A stretch of DNA of 64,000 nucleotides from Streptomyces sp. V2I9 (GCF_030817475.1 NZ_JAUSZJ010000002.1:3672626-3736625); one strand, 5' to 3'. Shown: positions 29,395-39,319, counted from the stretch's first letter. Made by a program: numbers and translations. Notes: generated by a model from the sequence alone, not told the origin.

Positions 29395-29418
29395 TTGTCG
29401 AGCGAGCGTGGCGGCGGG

Positions 29419-30894
29419 TCAGAACGCTGGCCGCTGCTCGTGTGCGGCGGGGGCGGTCTTGCGGGCCATTTCGAGGTAGCGGCCCTCGCTGGTGCGGCCG
29501 GTGTCGATGAGGACGCCGCGCGCGGCCAGGGTGGGTTGGAGGCGCTTGAGCCGGTCGGAGAGGACCTTGCCGGTCGTCGGCCACCCTTTGGGCAGAGGGC
29601 GCAGTTCGTCACCGCTGTAGAGGCGGCTGAGGGCGTGCAGCCATTCGGTGGACGTCATGCGCTGCTCGCCGCCGGGGTCGATGGTGTCGGCGTGCTGGAG
29701 GACGGTCTGCGCGAGGAGGTCGCCCTCGATCACGTCGTCGTTCAGGTCGTCCAGGCTCGCCCGGTACGCGGGCAGCGCCCCGAGACCCGTGGCGACGTCG
29801 AGCTGCGCGCAGAGGTGGGCGAAGTCCGCCATCCGTAGATCGGTGGGTGTCTCGGCTTTGGCCGCGCGGACTTTGACCGCGAGGTCGAGGAGGGAGCCGA
29901 GGACGACGGGCAGGACCTCTTCGTACTCCGTCCAGAGTTCCGCTTCGGTCCGTCTCACCCGGGGCCGCTCCAGACGCAGGGGAAGGAGCCGTTCGGCGAG
30001 GTCCGGGCGGATGACGCCGACGTCGATCCCGGTGAGGAGCATGGGGCGGCGGTAGCGGGCGCGGTGGACGTCTCCGTCGGTGAACAGGGCGCGCTTGACG
30101 CTCTCGGCTCCGGTGACGATGCAGCACATGGCGTCGGACAGGTCCGGCGTCATGTGGGAGAGGTTGTCGAGAGCGGTGACCCACCCGGCGGCCACAGCAG
30201 CGATCAAGTTCTCCTCATCCTTCGGAGCCCGCCGAAGGTCGCCGCTCATGCCCTCGATGATCCGCACGAGCATCCGCCCGCCCGTCGACTTTCCCGCGCC
30301 CTGGGGGCCGGTGAGGAAGGGGGCGGGGACGGGGACGTTGGGGCCGAGGCAGCCGAGGAGCCAGGCGATGGCGAGGCATTCGGTTTCGGCGTTGGCGAAG
30401 TTGCACAGCCGCATCAGGAGGTCGATGCCCTTGCCGTTGGTGTCTTTGGCCGGCAGGGGGAGTTCCCCGGTGAGCTGGGTGCGCCGCCAGCACACCTCCC
30501 GCGGGTCGGGAACCGTGATCTCCCACCCGGTGGGGTGGATGCGGACGGACTGCCCGTCGGCGCGGCCGAGGTCGAGCCAGGTGGCTCCGTCGAAGCCGGG
30601 GGCGACGCGGATGTGGACGGCTTGGGTGTCCTCGGTCAGCGCGAGCGCCTCGATGAGGCCGAGGGCTTCCTTGAGCGAGGTGCCGTTGAAGACGCCGACC
30701 TCGTCGCGGAACATGCCGACCATGAGTTCCTGCCGGTGGCTGCCGGTGGTGCCCTGTGAGCGGATCGGCCGGGCGACGGGGTGGTTGTTGCGCTGGGCGT
30801 AGACGGTGCCGTCGGCGGTGCGGAAGTACCGGAAGTGGGACTGCGCGTATTCGGTGATGACTTCACGTGCCGGGGTCTTCTCATCCTCGGACAT
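29419..30894 (-). CDS. AICE replication ATPase
   Basis: 491-aa protein with a helicase-like ATPase core. Walker A is GPQGAGKST at 196-204, with a candidate Walker B at about 239-244 (VTALDN). The N-terminal 150 residues (VYAQRNNHPVARPIRSQG) belong to the replication-associated part, and the C-terminal 130 residues contain WLHALSRLYSGDELRP, as in plasmid replication proteins of actinomycetes. It lies 3 bp after the Prim-Pol gene in the same direction, so the pair is probably one replication unit, with the TGACGCA array as a possible target. Confidence 0.82.
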   Translation of the reverse strand: MSEDEKTPAREVITEYAQSHFRYFRTADGTVYAQRNNHPVARPIRSQGTTGSHRQELMVGMFRDEVGVFNGTSLKEALGLIEALALTEDTQAVHIRVAPGFDGATWLDLGRADGQSVRIHPTGWEITVPDPREVCWRRTQLTGELPLPAKDTNGKGIDLLMRLCNFANAETECLAIAWLLGCLGPNVPVPAPFLTGPQGAGKSTGGRMLVRIIEGMSGDLRRAPKDEENLIAAVAAGWVTALDNLSHMTPDLSDAMCCIVTGAESVKRALFTDGDVHRARYRRPMLLTGIDVGVIRPDLAERLLPLRLERPRVRRTEAELWTEYEEVLPVVLGSLLDLAVKVRAAKAETPTDLRMADFAHLCAQLDVATGLGALPAYRASLDDLNDDVIEGDLLAQTVLQHADTIDPGGEQRMTSTEWLHALSRLYSGDELRPLPKGWPTTGKVLSDRLKRLQPTLAARGVLIDTGRTSEGRYLEMARKTAPAAHEQRPAF

Positions 30895-30897
30895 GAC

Positions 30898-31761
30898 TCA
30901 CATCCCCAATGCCGTGCGGGCGTTGGCCCATGCGTCGGTGCAGTGGCGGGGGCTCTCGCCCTTGGTCTGCGCGGCGGCGAACAGCCGGGCCATGTGGGTC
31001 TCGGTGAGGCAGCCGCACCGGCCGTGCTTGGACAGCACAGCGAGGAACGTGCGGTACACCGTGGCGTGCACGCCGCTCGTCGCCCCGGTGATCTGCTGTT
31101 CCGCCATCGCGATGCCGCGCTCCAGATAGGCGGGGCTGCGGTGACGGCACTCCCCGCCCCCGGCCGGTACGGGCACGGTGACGGGCCGGATGGGCGACGG
31201 CTTCCTGACGACCAGAGCCTGCACCGCGTCGGGCAGGGCGGTCATGGTGCCGTTGCCCTGGCCGAGCCAACGGGCGTAGGACATGGCCGACTTGATGTCG
31301 ACGCCGTCGCGGACCGCGTTCGCGGACTGCATCGCGCCCCGGTAGATCCAGTGCTCGCCCCGGGTCGTCGCCACGGTGCGGGTGGAGGGGAGCGTGCGGC
31401 GGGCCCAGGCGATGGCGTCGGCGTGGTCGAGGTCGACGACGGTGACCCCGGCTTCGCCGGGGCAGAACGCTACTGCTTCGGCCTGCCGCCACGCAGTCGC
31501 CCAATCGGGCGAATCGATGGTCGCGGGGTTGACGGTGGCGGCGGCCCATCCGTGGCAGGGGCGGGGGCACTGGCAGGGGCCGGGAGTCTTCATGTTCGGC
31601 CGGCCGCCGCAGGCGTTGTCGCGGCAGGACAGGCAGTTCCCGAACGGGATCTTCCCCGCCCGCAGCGGCAGGACCGGCACACCGGTCGCGGCGAGTGCCA
31701 GGGCGGTGGTGAGGTGGGCACCTCGGTCCTGGTCTCGCGGGATGGTGGTGGGGTGCGTCAT
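30898..31761 (-). CDS. Bifunctional DNA primase/polymerase (Prim-Pol)
   Basis: 287-aa Prim-Pol domain protein. The AEP active site includes VTVVDLDHAD (the DxD-type metal motif) near residues 106-115 and a later GEHWIYRG. A cysteine-rich segment near the N-terminus (CLSCRDNACGG then CQCPRPCHGW) is the zinc-binding module seen in AICE primases. It is translated just before the rep ATPase. Together these are typical of AICEs that replicate by Prim-Pol rather than by a rolling-circle RepSA protein. Confidence 0.9.
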   Translation of the reverse strand: MTHPTTIPRDQDRGAHLTTALALAATGVPVLPLRAGKIPFGNCLSCRDNACGGRPNMKTPGPCQCPRPCHGWAAATVNPATIDSPDWATAWRQAEAVAFCPGEAGVTVVDLDHADAIAWARRTLPSTRTVATTRGEHWIYRGAMQSANAVRDGVDIKSAMSYARWLGQGNGTMTALPDAVQALVVRKPSPIRPVTVPVPAGGGECRHRSPAYLERGIAMAEQQITGATSGVHATVYRTFLAVLSKHGRCGCLTETHMARLFAAAQTKGESPRHCTDAWANARTALGM

Positions 31762-31845
31762 GCTGGGTGTCTCCAGTTCTGTTGAGGGCTGGGAGACAAG
31801 GGCGGCCCTGATCTTTTGCCGAGACGGGGGCCGCCCTTGGCGTAG

Positions 31846-32364
31846 CTACTGGTTGTTCTTGTGCCAGATCGCGAACTCCTGGCGGACGTAACCGCGGGGG
31901 TCGCGGGCGCTCTCCGGGTGATCCGGGGCGTACGGTCCGTCGGCGTGGCCGGAGGGCCCGAGCCCGGCAGCGCTGTCGAGGTCCATGAGGCGGCGGGCGG
32001 CCTCAGTGGCGGCCTGGGCCGCGTCGCCGGGGGCGTCCTCGCGTTCGTCGGCGAGGGCGATGCGGTCCAGGAGGGCCGCCTTGCGGAGCCAGAACTCACG
32101 CCCCAGATCCGTGTACAACGGCCTTTCCGCTGCTGCCCGTGTGGTCCAGCCGATCTCCCGGATGATGCTCGGGGCGTGTGTGTAGGCCTGCTCGGGGGTG
32201 GGCCAGGGGTTGGCGTCGCGGAGGTCGGCGGTGATGTAGAGGCGCTCGCCCCCGGAGGTGAGGGAGAAGTTGCTGCGGACGCGGCCGATGGTGAACTGGG
32301 ACCGCAGGCCGCTGACGACGGCCTCGCGGTCGGCGGCCTCGCAGATGACGCGGATCTCGAACAC
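31846..32364 (-). CDS. AICE-associated hypothetical protein
   Basis: 172-aa soluble protein starting MFEIRVICEAADREAVVSGL. The N-terminal half looks like a small alpha/beta fold (RVRSNFSLTSGGERLYITADL); the C-terminal half is helical and acidic. No motif recognised. It begins 3 bp after the upstream membrane gene, so it is translated in the same operon. This small protein is common in AICE spread regions, but I know no function for it. Confidence 0.7.
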   Translation of the reverse strand: MFEIRVICEAADREAVVSGLRSQFTIGRVRSNFSLTSGGERLYITADLRDANPWPTPEQAYTHAPSIIREIGWTTRAAAERPLYTDLGREFWLRKAALLDRIALADEREDAPGDAAQAATEAARRLMDLDSAAGLGPSGHADGPYAPDHPESARDPRGYVRQEFAIWHKNNQ

Positions 32365-32367
32365 GGC

Positions 32368-32991
32368 TCAGTGCTCCTTGGTGATGTCGACGGCGGGAAG
32401 CTCGGGGAGCCCGGCCCGGGTGATGGCCTGCGGGTCGTAGCCGGGCAGGGTGGCGCGGGTGATGAGCGCGGTGGCGAGCTGCTCGGCATACGCGGCCCCG
32501 GCCCGGGCCACCTCGATCTCGGCTCCGGCGCGCAGGGCTTCGACGCGCTCCACGTGGGCGTGGTCCTCGCGCCGGACCTCGGTCTGCCGGTGGTGGGCGA
32601 GGGTGGTTCGGCGGTCGGTGCGCCAGTAGCGGGCGGCGATCCCGTACGCGACGGCGGTGGCCACCGCCCAGAGCAGGATGGGCAGGGACCAGCCGTCGGC
32701 GTATCCGGAGACTCCGGCGAGGGCGAGGGCGCCGGAGGTGGCGAACGCGGTCCCGGCGAGGACCCCGTCACCGCCGCTGTGTCCGGCGGCGGCGAACGCG
32801 CCGGCGGTTGCGGCCCCGGCCGCGAGGGCGACCATCAACACGGCGTTGCCCGTGCTGTGTTCGGCCCCGTTGGCGTTCCAGATCCGCCCCAGGATCAGCA
32901 CTGTCGACGTGCCGATGGCCGGGGCCACCTTCGGGGCAGCAAGGGCGGCCCAGTGGCGGTGGATGAGAGGTTCGTTCATTGCACGCCTCAC
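32368..32991 (-). CDS. Membrane protein of the spread (Spd) group
   Basis: 207 aa with four to five hydrophobic segments between residues 22 and 115, then a charged coiled-coil-like C-terminus (RTDRRTTLAHHRQTEV). The GTG at 32991 overlaps the upstream stop as GTGA; ATG at 32979 is the alternative. Its position between tra and rep matches SpdB-type proteins that help plasmid spread through mycelium. Function inferred from context only. Confidence 0.65.
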   Translation of the reverse strand: MRRAMNEPLIHRHWAALAAPKVAPAIGTSTVLILGRIWNANGAEHSTGNAVLMVALAAGAATAGAFAAAGHSGGDGVLAGTAFATSGALALAGVSGYADGWSLPILLWAVATAVAYGIAARYWRTDRRTTLAHHRQTEVRREDHAHVERVEALRAGAEIEVARAGAAYAEQLATALITRATLPGYDPQAITRAGLPELPAVDITKEH

Positions 32992-33176
32992 AGGTCCGGG
33001 ATGGAGTTGATGACGGCGGTGGTGAGTTCGTTGATCGGGGTGGAGGCTCCGGTGGAGGCGAGGAAGTACCCGAACATGACGGCGATGAACGCGGATCCCC
33101 AGCCGAGGGAGTTGGAGCGGAGGAGGAAGAACAGGACGAGTCCGAAGAGCAGGACCAGGGAGACGGTGACGGCCAC
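32988..33176 (-). CDS. Small two-helix membrane protein (spread region)
   Basis: 62-aa protein with two hydrophobic helices (residues about 2-20 and 28-45) ending STPINELTTAVINSIPDL. The GTG at 33176 follows a GAAAGGGG site; longer open reading in this frame has no such site. It overlaps the next membrane gene by GTGA. Context suggests a role in transfer/spread. Confidence 0.65.
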   Translation of the reverse strand: MAVTVSLVLLFGLVLFFLLRSNSLGWGSAFIAVMFGYFLASTGASTPINELTTAVINSIPDL

Positions 33177-33223
33177 GATGGGCCCCTTTCCGGTGGTGGT
33201 CGGCGGTGCAGCGGGTGGGGTGG

Positions 33224-33475
33224 TCAGCGGGTGCCGTTGCGGTGGAGGCGGGCGGCGACGTTGTAGAGGTGGCGGCCTATCCGGATGCGCTTGCCGGTGG
33301 CCTTGCAGCGGCGGCAGTCCTTGCCGCGCTTGGGGCGGCCCTTGCGGTCGGTCTTCGTTGCGAAGCCCCAGCCGCGGCACTTGCGGCAGTTCCCGAACGG
33401 CGAGGCCGCACACAGGGATGCGTAACTGAGCGTGATGAACATGAGGAGGGTGCTAGCGAGCAGGGCAGGGGTCAT
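33224..33475 (-). CDS. Small membrane-anchored protein with two CxxC pairs
   Basis: 83-aa protein. A hydrophobic N-terminus (ALLASTLLMFITLSYASLC) is followed by CRKCRGWGFAT and CRRCKATGKRIR, two CxxCxGxG-like pairs as in DnaJ zinc domains, and then a basic tail. It probably binds zinc and sits at the membrane. Found in the transfer region; role unknown. Confidence 0.7.
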   Translation of the reverse strand: MTPALLASTLLMFITLSYASLCAASPFGNCRKCRGWGFATKTDRKGRPKRGKDCRRCKATGKRIRIGRHLYNVAARLHRNGTR

Positions 33476-33519
33476 CAGAGGCCTCCCAGGCCGGCTTCCG
33501 GGGTTTTCGCAGGTGGGGT

Positions 33520-33606
33520 GCTAGGTACTAGCGTGCTGATCACGCGGCATATGGGCCGCTAGCGGTGCCGCTAGACCTAGCGAGGGTGGCTGCTAGGTCT
33601 AGCGGC
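33520..33606. promoter_or_regulatory. CTAG-rich inverted-repeat cluster after tra
   Basis: A 15-bp perfect inverted repeat (33567-33581 with 33592-33606, 10-nt spacer), a 10-bp perfect palindrome CCGCTAGCGG (33556-33565), and GCTAGGTACTAGC (33520-33532) are packed into 87 bp. The large one is 9 bp past the tra stop and would work as a terminator; the others could be operators for the zinc-protein gene downstream. CTAG is otherwise rare in this DNA. Confidence 0.8.
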
Positions 33607-33615
33607 GATCCGTGG

Positions 33616-35838
33616 TCAGCTCGCGTCCCGCTTTCCGTCACGCTCCGCAATCGCGGTGAGGATGCGGGAGCGTTCGATACCGCGCCGGTTCGCGCCCTTC
33701 CCGGCCTCGGTCTTGCCCCACACCTGACCGGTGGGGACGCCGTGCGGCTTGAGCGCGGTGGCGAGCTGCTCCGGCTCCCAGCCCCCGTACACGTCCGGGC
33801 GGAGGTCGGCGAGGCGGGCGACGACGGTCTCGGACCACAGCTTGGGCTCTTCGGCCGGCACGATGGCGAGGATGTCGGCGAGCAGGTCGAACCCGCTCGT
33901 CTCCCGGTCCTCGAACGTTTCCCCGGCGGCGTGGCCGGTGAGGGTTCCGGCTGCTTCGCGCAGGCGGCGGGCCCGCAGCCCGATCACCTCGGCGGTGGGG
34001 GCGTCGACGTAGACGGACGAGACGATCCGCGCGTCGGCACCTTCACCGACGAAGTAGTGGATCCCCTTGTCCTTCCAGCTGAACATCGTGGCTCGGATGC
34101 CCCGCTTGTAGCTGGACGTACCGAGGACCATGTCGTTTTCGAGCTGGCCCATGACCTTCAGGCACCACCGGGCCGACGCGTTCGCGCTGATCCCGGTGGG
34201 CAGGGCCTTCGCGTCCGGGCGCTGCGTGGCGAGCAGGAGCACGATCCCGGTCGCCGGGCCGCGCTTGACCAGGTCGGTGCAGATCTCTTCGAACTCCCCA
34301 CCGTGCTTGGGGTGCTCGAACCAGACCTGGCACTCATCCACCCCGACCACGATCGGATGGAGCCCGAGTTCCTTCTTGTTCGCCAGCTCAGAGGTCACCT
34401 TGGACTCCGGGCAGATATCCCGCGGCAGAGACCGGATCATCTTCGCCCGGCGGCGCAGCTCGGTACGCAGGGCCCGCAGGTCCTCAAGGGCGTACTCGAT
34501 GTCCTCGTCATCGTCCCCGGCCCGGTGCCGGTGCGAGACCCGCTCGCCCACGGGGTCGAGGTCGCCGGTGCCCTTGAGGTCGTAGGTGTGGACCTCGGCA
34601 CGGGCATCCAGGGCGGCGATGAGCAGAAGCAGACGCAGCAGGAACGTCTTGCCCATGCGCGGGATCGCGCCGATCACTCCGGCGATGTACATCAGGGTGA
34701 TGTCGACCCAGCGTCCTCGCTGGTCAGTGCCGAAGGAGACGGGCTTGAACAGGTCGACGGAGCCGCCCTTGATCAGCGGCCACGCGGGCTTCGCGGCGGT
34801 CGACATGTCCTGGTCCCCGACCCAGAGCACGAGTCGGCCGGTGTGCTCGTCGGGGACGGCTTCGGGCCAGACGCAGCCGAGCGGGCGTCGGAGGCCGGAG
34901 GCGAGCTTGTCCCGGCGTTCGATCACGTCGGTGACCGTGACGCCGTACGGGAGGTCGCCCTCCGCACGCCATCCGGGCCCGTCCCGGGTGATCGGAGCGG
35001 TGAACGTGAACCCGTCCCGCCCCTTGCTCTGCACCTGATTGATCGCGGTGATCCCGAGCGCACCCAATGCCCGCAGGACGATGTCGGAGGTGAGCTTGGG
35101 AGCCTTCACCATCTCCACGGCCCGGGTGATGACCGGGGCGTCGGCCTGCGTGCCGGCCGACCCGAGGGCCATCAACAGCGCGCCTACGGTGAGGAGTTGG
35201 AGCCAGCCGGGGGCGAGGACGTAGATGGCGAGCGCTGCCCCGATCCCGACGAACAGAGCCAGCGTCGCCACGACGGTGCGCAGCCGCACCCGGCCATCAC
35301 GCTGCCGGGACAGCTTCAGATACTCGGCGGCATCTTCGCGCCGGACGGACGCGAGCCGGACAGGCTCGCCCTCCCGGTCGGCCACCCACCGCATCGTCCC
35401 GCCCACGAACTTCGCCGCACCGGCCGGAGCCTGGAAGGCGAATCGGGTGGCGTAGTACGGGGAGCGCAGGGCGTGGTACCCGGCCAGGTGGCCGTAGTGC
35501 CCGGTCGCCCACTTCGTGGCGGTCCGGAACTCCTTGCCCGACCGCAGCCAGGCCGGGACGATCGCCCGCCGCTTCGCCCTCATGAGTCGGCCCATGAACC
35601 CGGGGCCGACCTCGGTCGGTCCGTCGACCATCACGGGCTCGGTCGGGTCGCCCGACTCGACACCCGACTCGTCGGGCCGGGAGTCGGCCGACCGGTCGGT
35701 GGTCGGGTCGGCCGACTCGGTGCGGGCGGATCGGGCCTTGTCGAGGTCGACCACGTCCCCGACCGAGTCGGGTGCGGCGGGGATGTTCCGGTCGGCTTCG
35801 GGGCGGTCGGGGATTTCGCTTTCGTCGTCGTGATTCAC
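33616..35838 (-). CDS. traB: TraB/TraSA-type FtsK/SpoIIIE DNA translocase (conjugal transfer)
   Basis: 740-aa septal DNA translocase that moves double-stranded plasmid DNA between hyphae. The N-terminal 75 residues are acidic and low complexity. Two membrane helices lie at about 188-228, and the ATPase core has Walker A GAIPRMGKTF at 390-399 and Walker B IVVGVDECQVWFEH at about 500-515. An ATQRPDAKALP motif follows, typical of the FtsK group. The C-terminal 80 residues should be the winged-helix DNA-recognition domain. ATG at 35838. It is essential for transfer in this class. Confidence 0.93.
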   Translation of the reverse strand: MNHDDESEIPDRPEADRNIPAAPDSVGDVVDLDKARSARTESADPTTDRSADSRPDESGVESGDPTEPVMVDGPTEVGPGFMGRLMRAKRRAIVPAWLRSGKEFRTATKWATGHYGHLAGYHALRSPYYATRFAFQAPAGAAKFVGGTMRWVADREGEPVRLASVRREDAAEYLKLSRQRDGRVRLRTVVATLALFVGIGAALAIYVLAPGWLQLLTVGALLMALGSAGTQADAPVITRAVEMVKAPKLTSDIVLRALGALGITAINQVQSKGRDGFTFTAPITRDGPGWRAEGDLPYGVTVTDVIERRDKLASGLRRPLGCVWPEAVPDEHTGRLVLWVGDQDMSTAAKPAWPLIKGGSVDLFKPVSFGTDQRGRWVDITLMYIAGVIGAIPRMGKTFLLRLLLLIAALDARAEVHTYDLKGTGDLDPVGERVSHRHRAGDDDEDIEYALEDLRALRTELRRRAKMIRSLPRDICPESKVTSELANKKELGLHPIVVGVDECQVWFEHPKHGGEFEEICTDLVKRGPATGIVLLLATQRPDAKALPTGISANASARWCLKVMGQLENDMVLGTSSYKRGIRATMFSWKDKGIHYFVGEGADARIVSSVYVDAPTAEVIGLRARRLREAAGTLTGHAAGETFEDRETSGFDLLADILAIVPAEEPKLWSETVVARLADLRPDVYGGWEPEQLATALKPHGVPTGQVWGKTEAGKGANRRGIERSRILTAIAERDGKRDAS

Positions 35839-35940
35839 TGAATGTCCTTCCTAGACAAGGGAGTGGGCACGGGCCCGGCCGACGCTGTGAGAGGTGAGTG
35901 GCCGGGCCCATGTCGTTGATGTTCAGTCCCCAGAGCCGCG

Positions 35941-35967
35941 ACGAGGGGCAGGATTCCTGCCCCTCGT
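35941..35967. terminator. 27-bp near-perfect palindrome before tra
   Basis: Arms 35941-35953 and 35955-35967 are exact 13-bp reverse complements around one base. It lies between the RRQRL gene stop and the tra start. Either a terminator/attenuator or a dimer-binding operator for tra control. Confidence 0.75.
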
Positions 35968-35980
35968 TCAAGCGCTCGAT

Positions 35981-36368
35981 TTATGTGCCGGGCTGCTGAT
36001 CGGGGTAGGCGCAGCCCGGGCACATGCCGAGCGAGGTCGGGATGCAGTACCCGACGTCGACCCGGCACTGCGGGCAGGTGCGGCGCGCGGTCATCGCGGC
36101 GGCCAGAGCCGCAGCCCGCCCCGGGGGTCATGGGGCGGACGGGCTTGGCGAGGTCGAGTCGGTAGAGGTAGGCGACCGATACCCCGCCCTTGCGGCGGGC
36201 GGCGCGGCGCATCACTTGCGCGGCGACCGGTTGACCACCAGGGCGCAGTCCGCGATCGCGGAGTTGGCGGCGGGTGGCGTAGCCGTCGGGGGCGTACTTC
36301 CACGGGAAGGTCGGCACCCCGTAGGTCGTCCCGGTCGGGTCGTAGCACTTGCCGAACGCGGGGGACAT
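35981..36368 (-). pseudogene. RRQRL-motif zinc-binding protein, frameshifted
   Basis: The frame starting at ATG 36368 gives FPWKYAPDGYATRRQLR and LAKPVRPMTPG and then loses sense. One base shift later the other frame reads AAALAAAMTARRTCPQCR, then YCIPTSLGMCPGCAYPD and a TAA at 35981. Removing one base from the G/C run at 36119-36127 restores a single 128-aa protein with two CxxC pairs, which I recognise as the AICE RRQRL zinc-binding protein. So it is a real +1 frameshift, a sequencing error, or (less likely) programmed. It starts where the upstream methyltransferase gene ends (TGATG). Confidence 0.8.
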
Positions 36369-37062
36369 CAGGCCACCGCCTTCAGCACCCGGCCGGCGGT
36401 GAGGAATTGTTCACCGATCCACCGGCTGTAGGCGGGTGGGATGGCTTCGGTGAGTTCGTCGCGGAGGTCGGTCCAGGTGATGCCCAGGGCCTGTTGGAGT
36501 TCGGGCACGGTGGGCTTGCCGCCGCCGTTGCCGTAGGCGGCGACGTACGGGCCGTCGTAGTAGACGCCGTGTCGCCACCCACGAACCCGCCCGCGATGCG
36601 CCCGGTGGGCCGGTCGCTCCACGGTCCAGCCGCCCAGTTCGAAGTTGCGGTGGCGGATGACTCCGAGACCGAACATCTCCCCGCACAGGGTCAGATCCTT
36701 ACGGATCTCCGCCCGCCCGTTGGGCTGCTCGATCAGATACGGCCGTCCCGACTGCTCCAACAGGTGCCGGGTCGGGGCAACGAGGTCGACGTGCCGACCT
36801 CCCCACCCCTGGGACCGATTGGTACCCACGGTGAGCGAGCACTTGTCCTGGCACGGCGGTGAGGCGTGCACGAACGCGTACTGCTCGATGTCCCCCGACG
36901 CGATCAGTGACGCGAGCCGCTCCAGGGCGTCGCCCCGGTGCATCGGGAAGGGGTAGTTGGGCCGGGCGACGATGTCGACACCCTCGACGTCGAACCCGGC
37001 CCGGTCGTACCCGACGCCCGCGCCGCCGGCGCAGCAGAACAGGTCCAGCAACTTCGGACGCC

Positions 37063-37066
<4 letters not shown>
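36368..37066 (-). CDS. C5-cytosine methyltransferase-like protein
   Basis: 232-aa protein with the DNA (cytosine-5) methyltransferase core motifs: SAM-binding LLDLFCCAGGAGVGY (6-20), catalytic Pro-Cys-Gln in HASPPCQ (Cys72) and IEQPNG (Glu113), the equivalent of the ENV motif. It is short for the family (usual 330-400 aa) and there is little space for a target-recognition domain, so its specificity may be minimal. No restriction partner is nearby. It may protect or mark element DNA. ATG overlaps the upstream GGDEF stop. Confidence 0.82.
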
Positions 37067-37688
<622 letters not shown>

Positions 37689-37692
<4 letters not shown>

Positions 37693-38717
37693 GCCGCCAC
37701 CGCCCCAGGCTGCTCGTCACCGGCGCTGTCAGCGTCGTGGTACTGCTCGGTGTTGACGCTGTGGAGCGGGGCGGTGGCGCGTTCGGCCTTGAGGGTGTCG
37801 CGCAGGGTGCGGGCGGTGGCCTGCGAGACGCGGACCGCCGTACGGATGCCGTCAGCGGTCAGCGCCGTGTCCGGCCACTCCGTGGTGACCTTCCGCGCCT
37901 CGGCGAGGATCTCCTCCGGGGACCGCTTCGCCTTGCCCGGACGGCGCGGAGACCGCTTGTCCTTGGGCTGCGGCTCGGTCTCCGAGGCGTCGGAGGCTTC
38001 CGGGGCCGGTGCCGTGTCGGGCTTCGACGGGACAACCGGTTCCTGCTCGGCTGCCGGGTTGAGTTCCCCGAGCTTGAGCAGGACCCGTTCCCGGCGAGGA
38101 GTCCGCCGACGCCACTGCCGCCCATACCGCTCGCGCAACTCCGCACGAGCGAGGAGGCGTTCACGTTCCCGGGTGAGTGCGTCGGCGTAGGAAGTGACCT
38201 CCCACAGCGTCATCCTGCGCCACAGGGCGAACGTGGAGGGGAAGGCGAGCAGCCACCGGGAGGCCCGGATCTTGTCCATGCGGCGGCCGGTGACCGCGCC
38301 GATGCGGGAGGCGTAGATGTGCGCGCCGATCTCGGAGAACACCACCCACAGCAGCGGCATCGTCCCGTGCGCCACCTTCGCCCACAGCCCATGCCCAGCG
38401 GACACGTTCAGCCCGCACGTCACCAGCGTCAGAACCCAGGGGACGAAGCGCACCCACGCCAACGGCATGTCCATACGGATGAGGAGGAGGTTGGCCACCG
38501 AGAACACCGGGATCGCGACGTCCATCCCGATCGGCACCATCCACGCCTCACTGAATCCCCACCCGGCCGCCGCGTCGGACACGGCGTCGAAGGAGGAGAT
38601 CAGCCCGAGTGCGCCGACACCGGCGGCGGCGAGAGCGCCGAATCCGGCGAGGCCCATCTCCGGGCGGGTCAGCGGCGGAACCGCCGGCCGCACCGTTTCC
38701 TGTGTCGTGGTGCTCAT
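37689..38717 (-). CDS. DUF2637 membrane protein (SpdB-like spread protein)
   Basis: 342 aa from the ATG at 38717 that overlaps the previous stop (ATGA); an in-frame upstream extension has no support. Four membrane helices (about 20-125) with the DUF2637 pattern SFDAVSDAAAGWGFSEAW and VPIGMDVAIPVFSVANLLL, then an Arg-rich cytoplasmic domain and a winged-helix-like C-terminal stretch (ALTADGIRTAVRVSQATARTL). DUF2637 proteins are the SpdB-type membrane proteins of actinomycete plasmids and AICEs; they are thought to help intramycelial spread. Confidence 0.83.
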
Positions 38718-39319
38718 GCCGCACCGCCAATCAGGGGCGGGTTGGTCAGGCCGGTGAGGGTGGAGATTTCCTCGCCGGTGACCGTGGTGCTCTCGTTCAT
38801 GGCGTGCGCGACCGTGCGGATCTCCCGCCAGAGGTAGGAGATCCGGCGGCGGGCCATCCCGCGAACCTGCCCCCACGACCGGCCGTCAGCCGGAACGTGG
38901 CTGCGGCCCAGGCAGTAGCCGTGGTACGCGAGGACGTCGACGGCCTGTTCGCGGTCGTGGTCGGCGGTGCAGGCAAGGGCCCGCTCCGGAGTCCACAGCC
39001 CGGCGACCATGAGGTACTGCACCTGCGCGACCTCACCGGCCGCGAGCATCGCCGCGTACTGCCACTCCCCGACCTGCTCCACGTTCAGCGTGGTGGCCCC
39101 GGTCAGGCCCCACCCGTCATCCCCCACCTTCCAGGACATGACCTCGCTGGAGACCACGTGAATGCCGTAGGCCATGGCCAGCACCGCATGCCCTGCCTCG
39201 TGGAACGCAACGCCCAGACGGGCAGGCTCGTAGTCCAGCGGCATGTCGAACGAGGCCTTGACCGCGCCCCGGTGGTCCAGCAGCAGTTCCGGCTTCGGCA
39301 CAGACTGTGTAGCGCTCAT
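38714..39319 (-). CDS. HEAGH-motif putative zinc metalloprotease
   Basis: 201-aa protein with GVAFHEAGHAVLAMAYGI: HEAGH at 40-44, the zinc-binding motif of FtsH/M41 and related gluzincin-like peptidases, followed by a hydrophobic stretch. A later TADHDREQAVDVLAYHGY could supply a third zinc ligand. No AAA domain is fused. The chain is translationally coupled to the DUF2637 gene (ATGA). Protease activity is inferred from the motif; a substrate is not known. Confidence 0.7.
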   Translation of the reverse strand: MSATQSVPKPELLLDHRGAVKASFDMPLDYEPARLGVAFHEAGHAVLAMAYGIHVVSSEVMSWKVGDDGWGLTGATTLNVEQVGEWQYAAMLAAGEVAQVQYLMVAGLWTPERALACTADHDREQAVDVLAYHGYCLGRSHVPADGRSWGQVRGMARRRISYLWREIRTVAHAMNESTTVTGEEISTLTGLTNPPLIGGAA

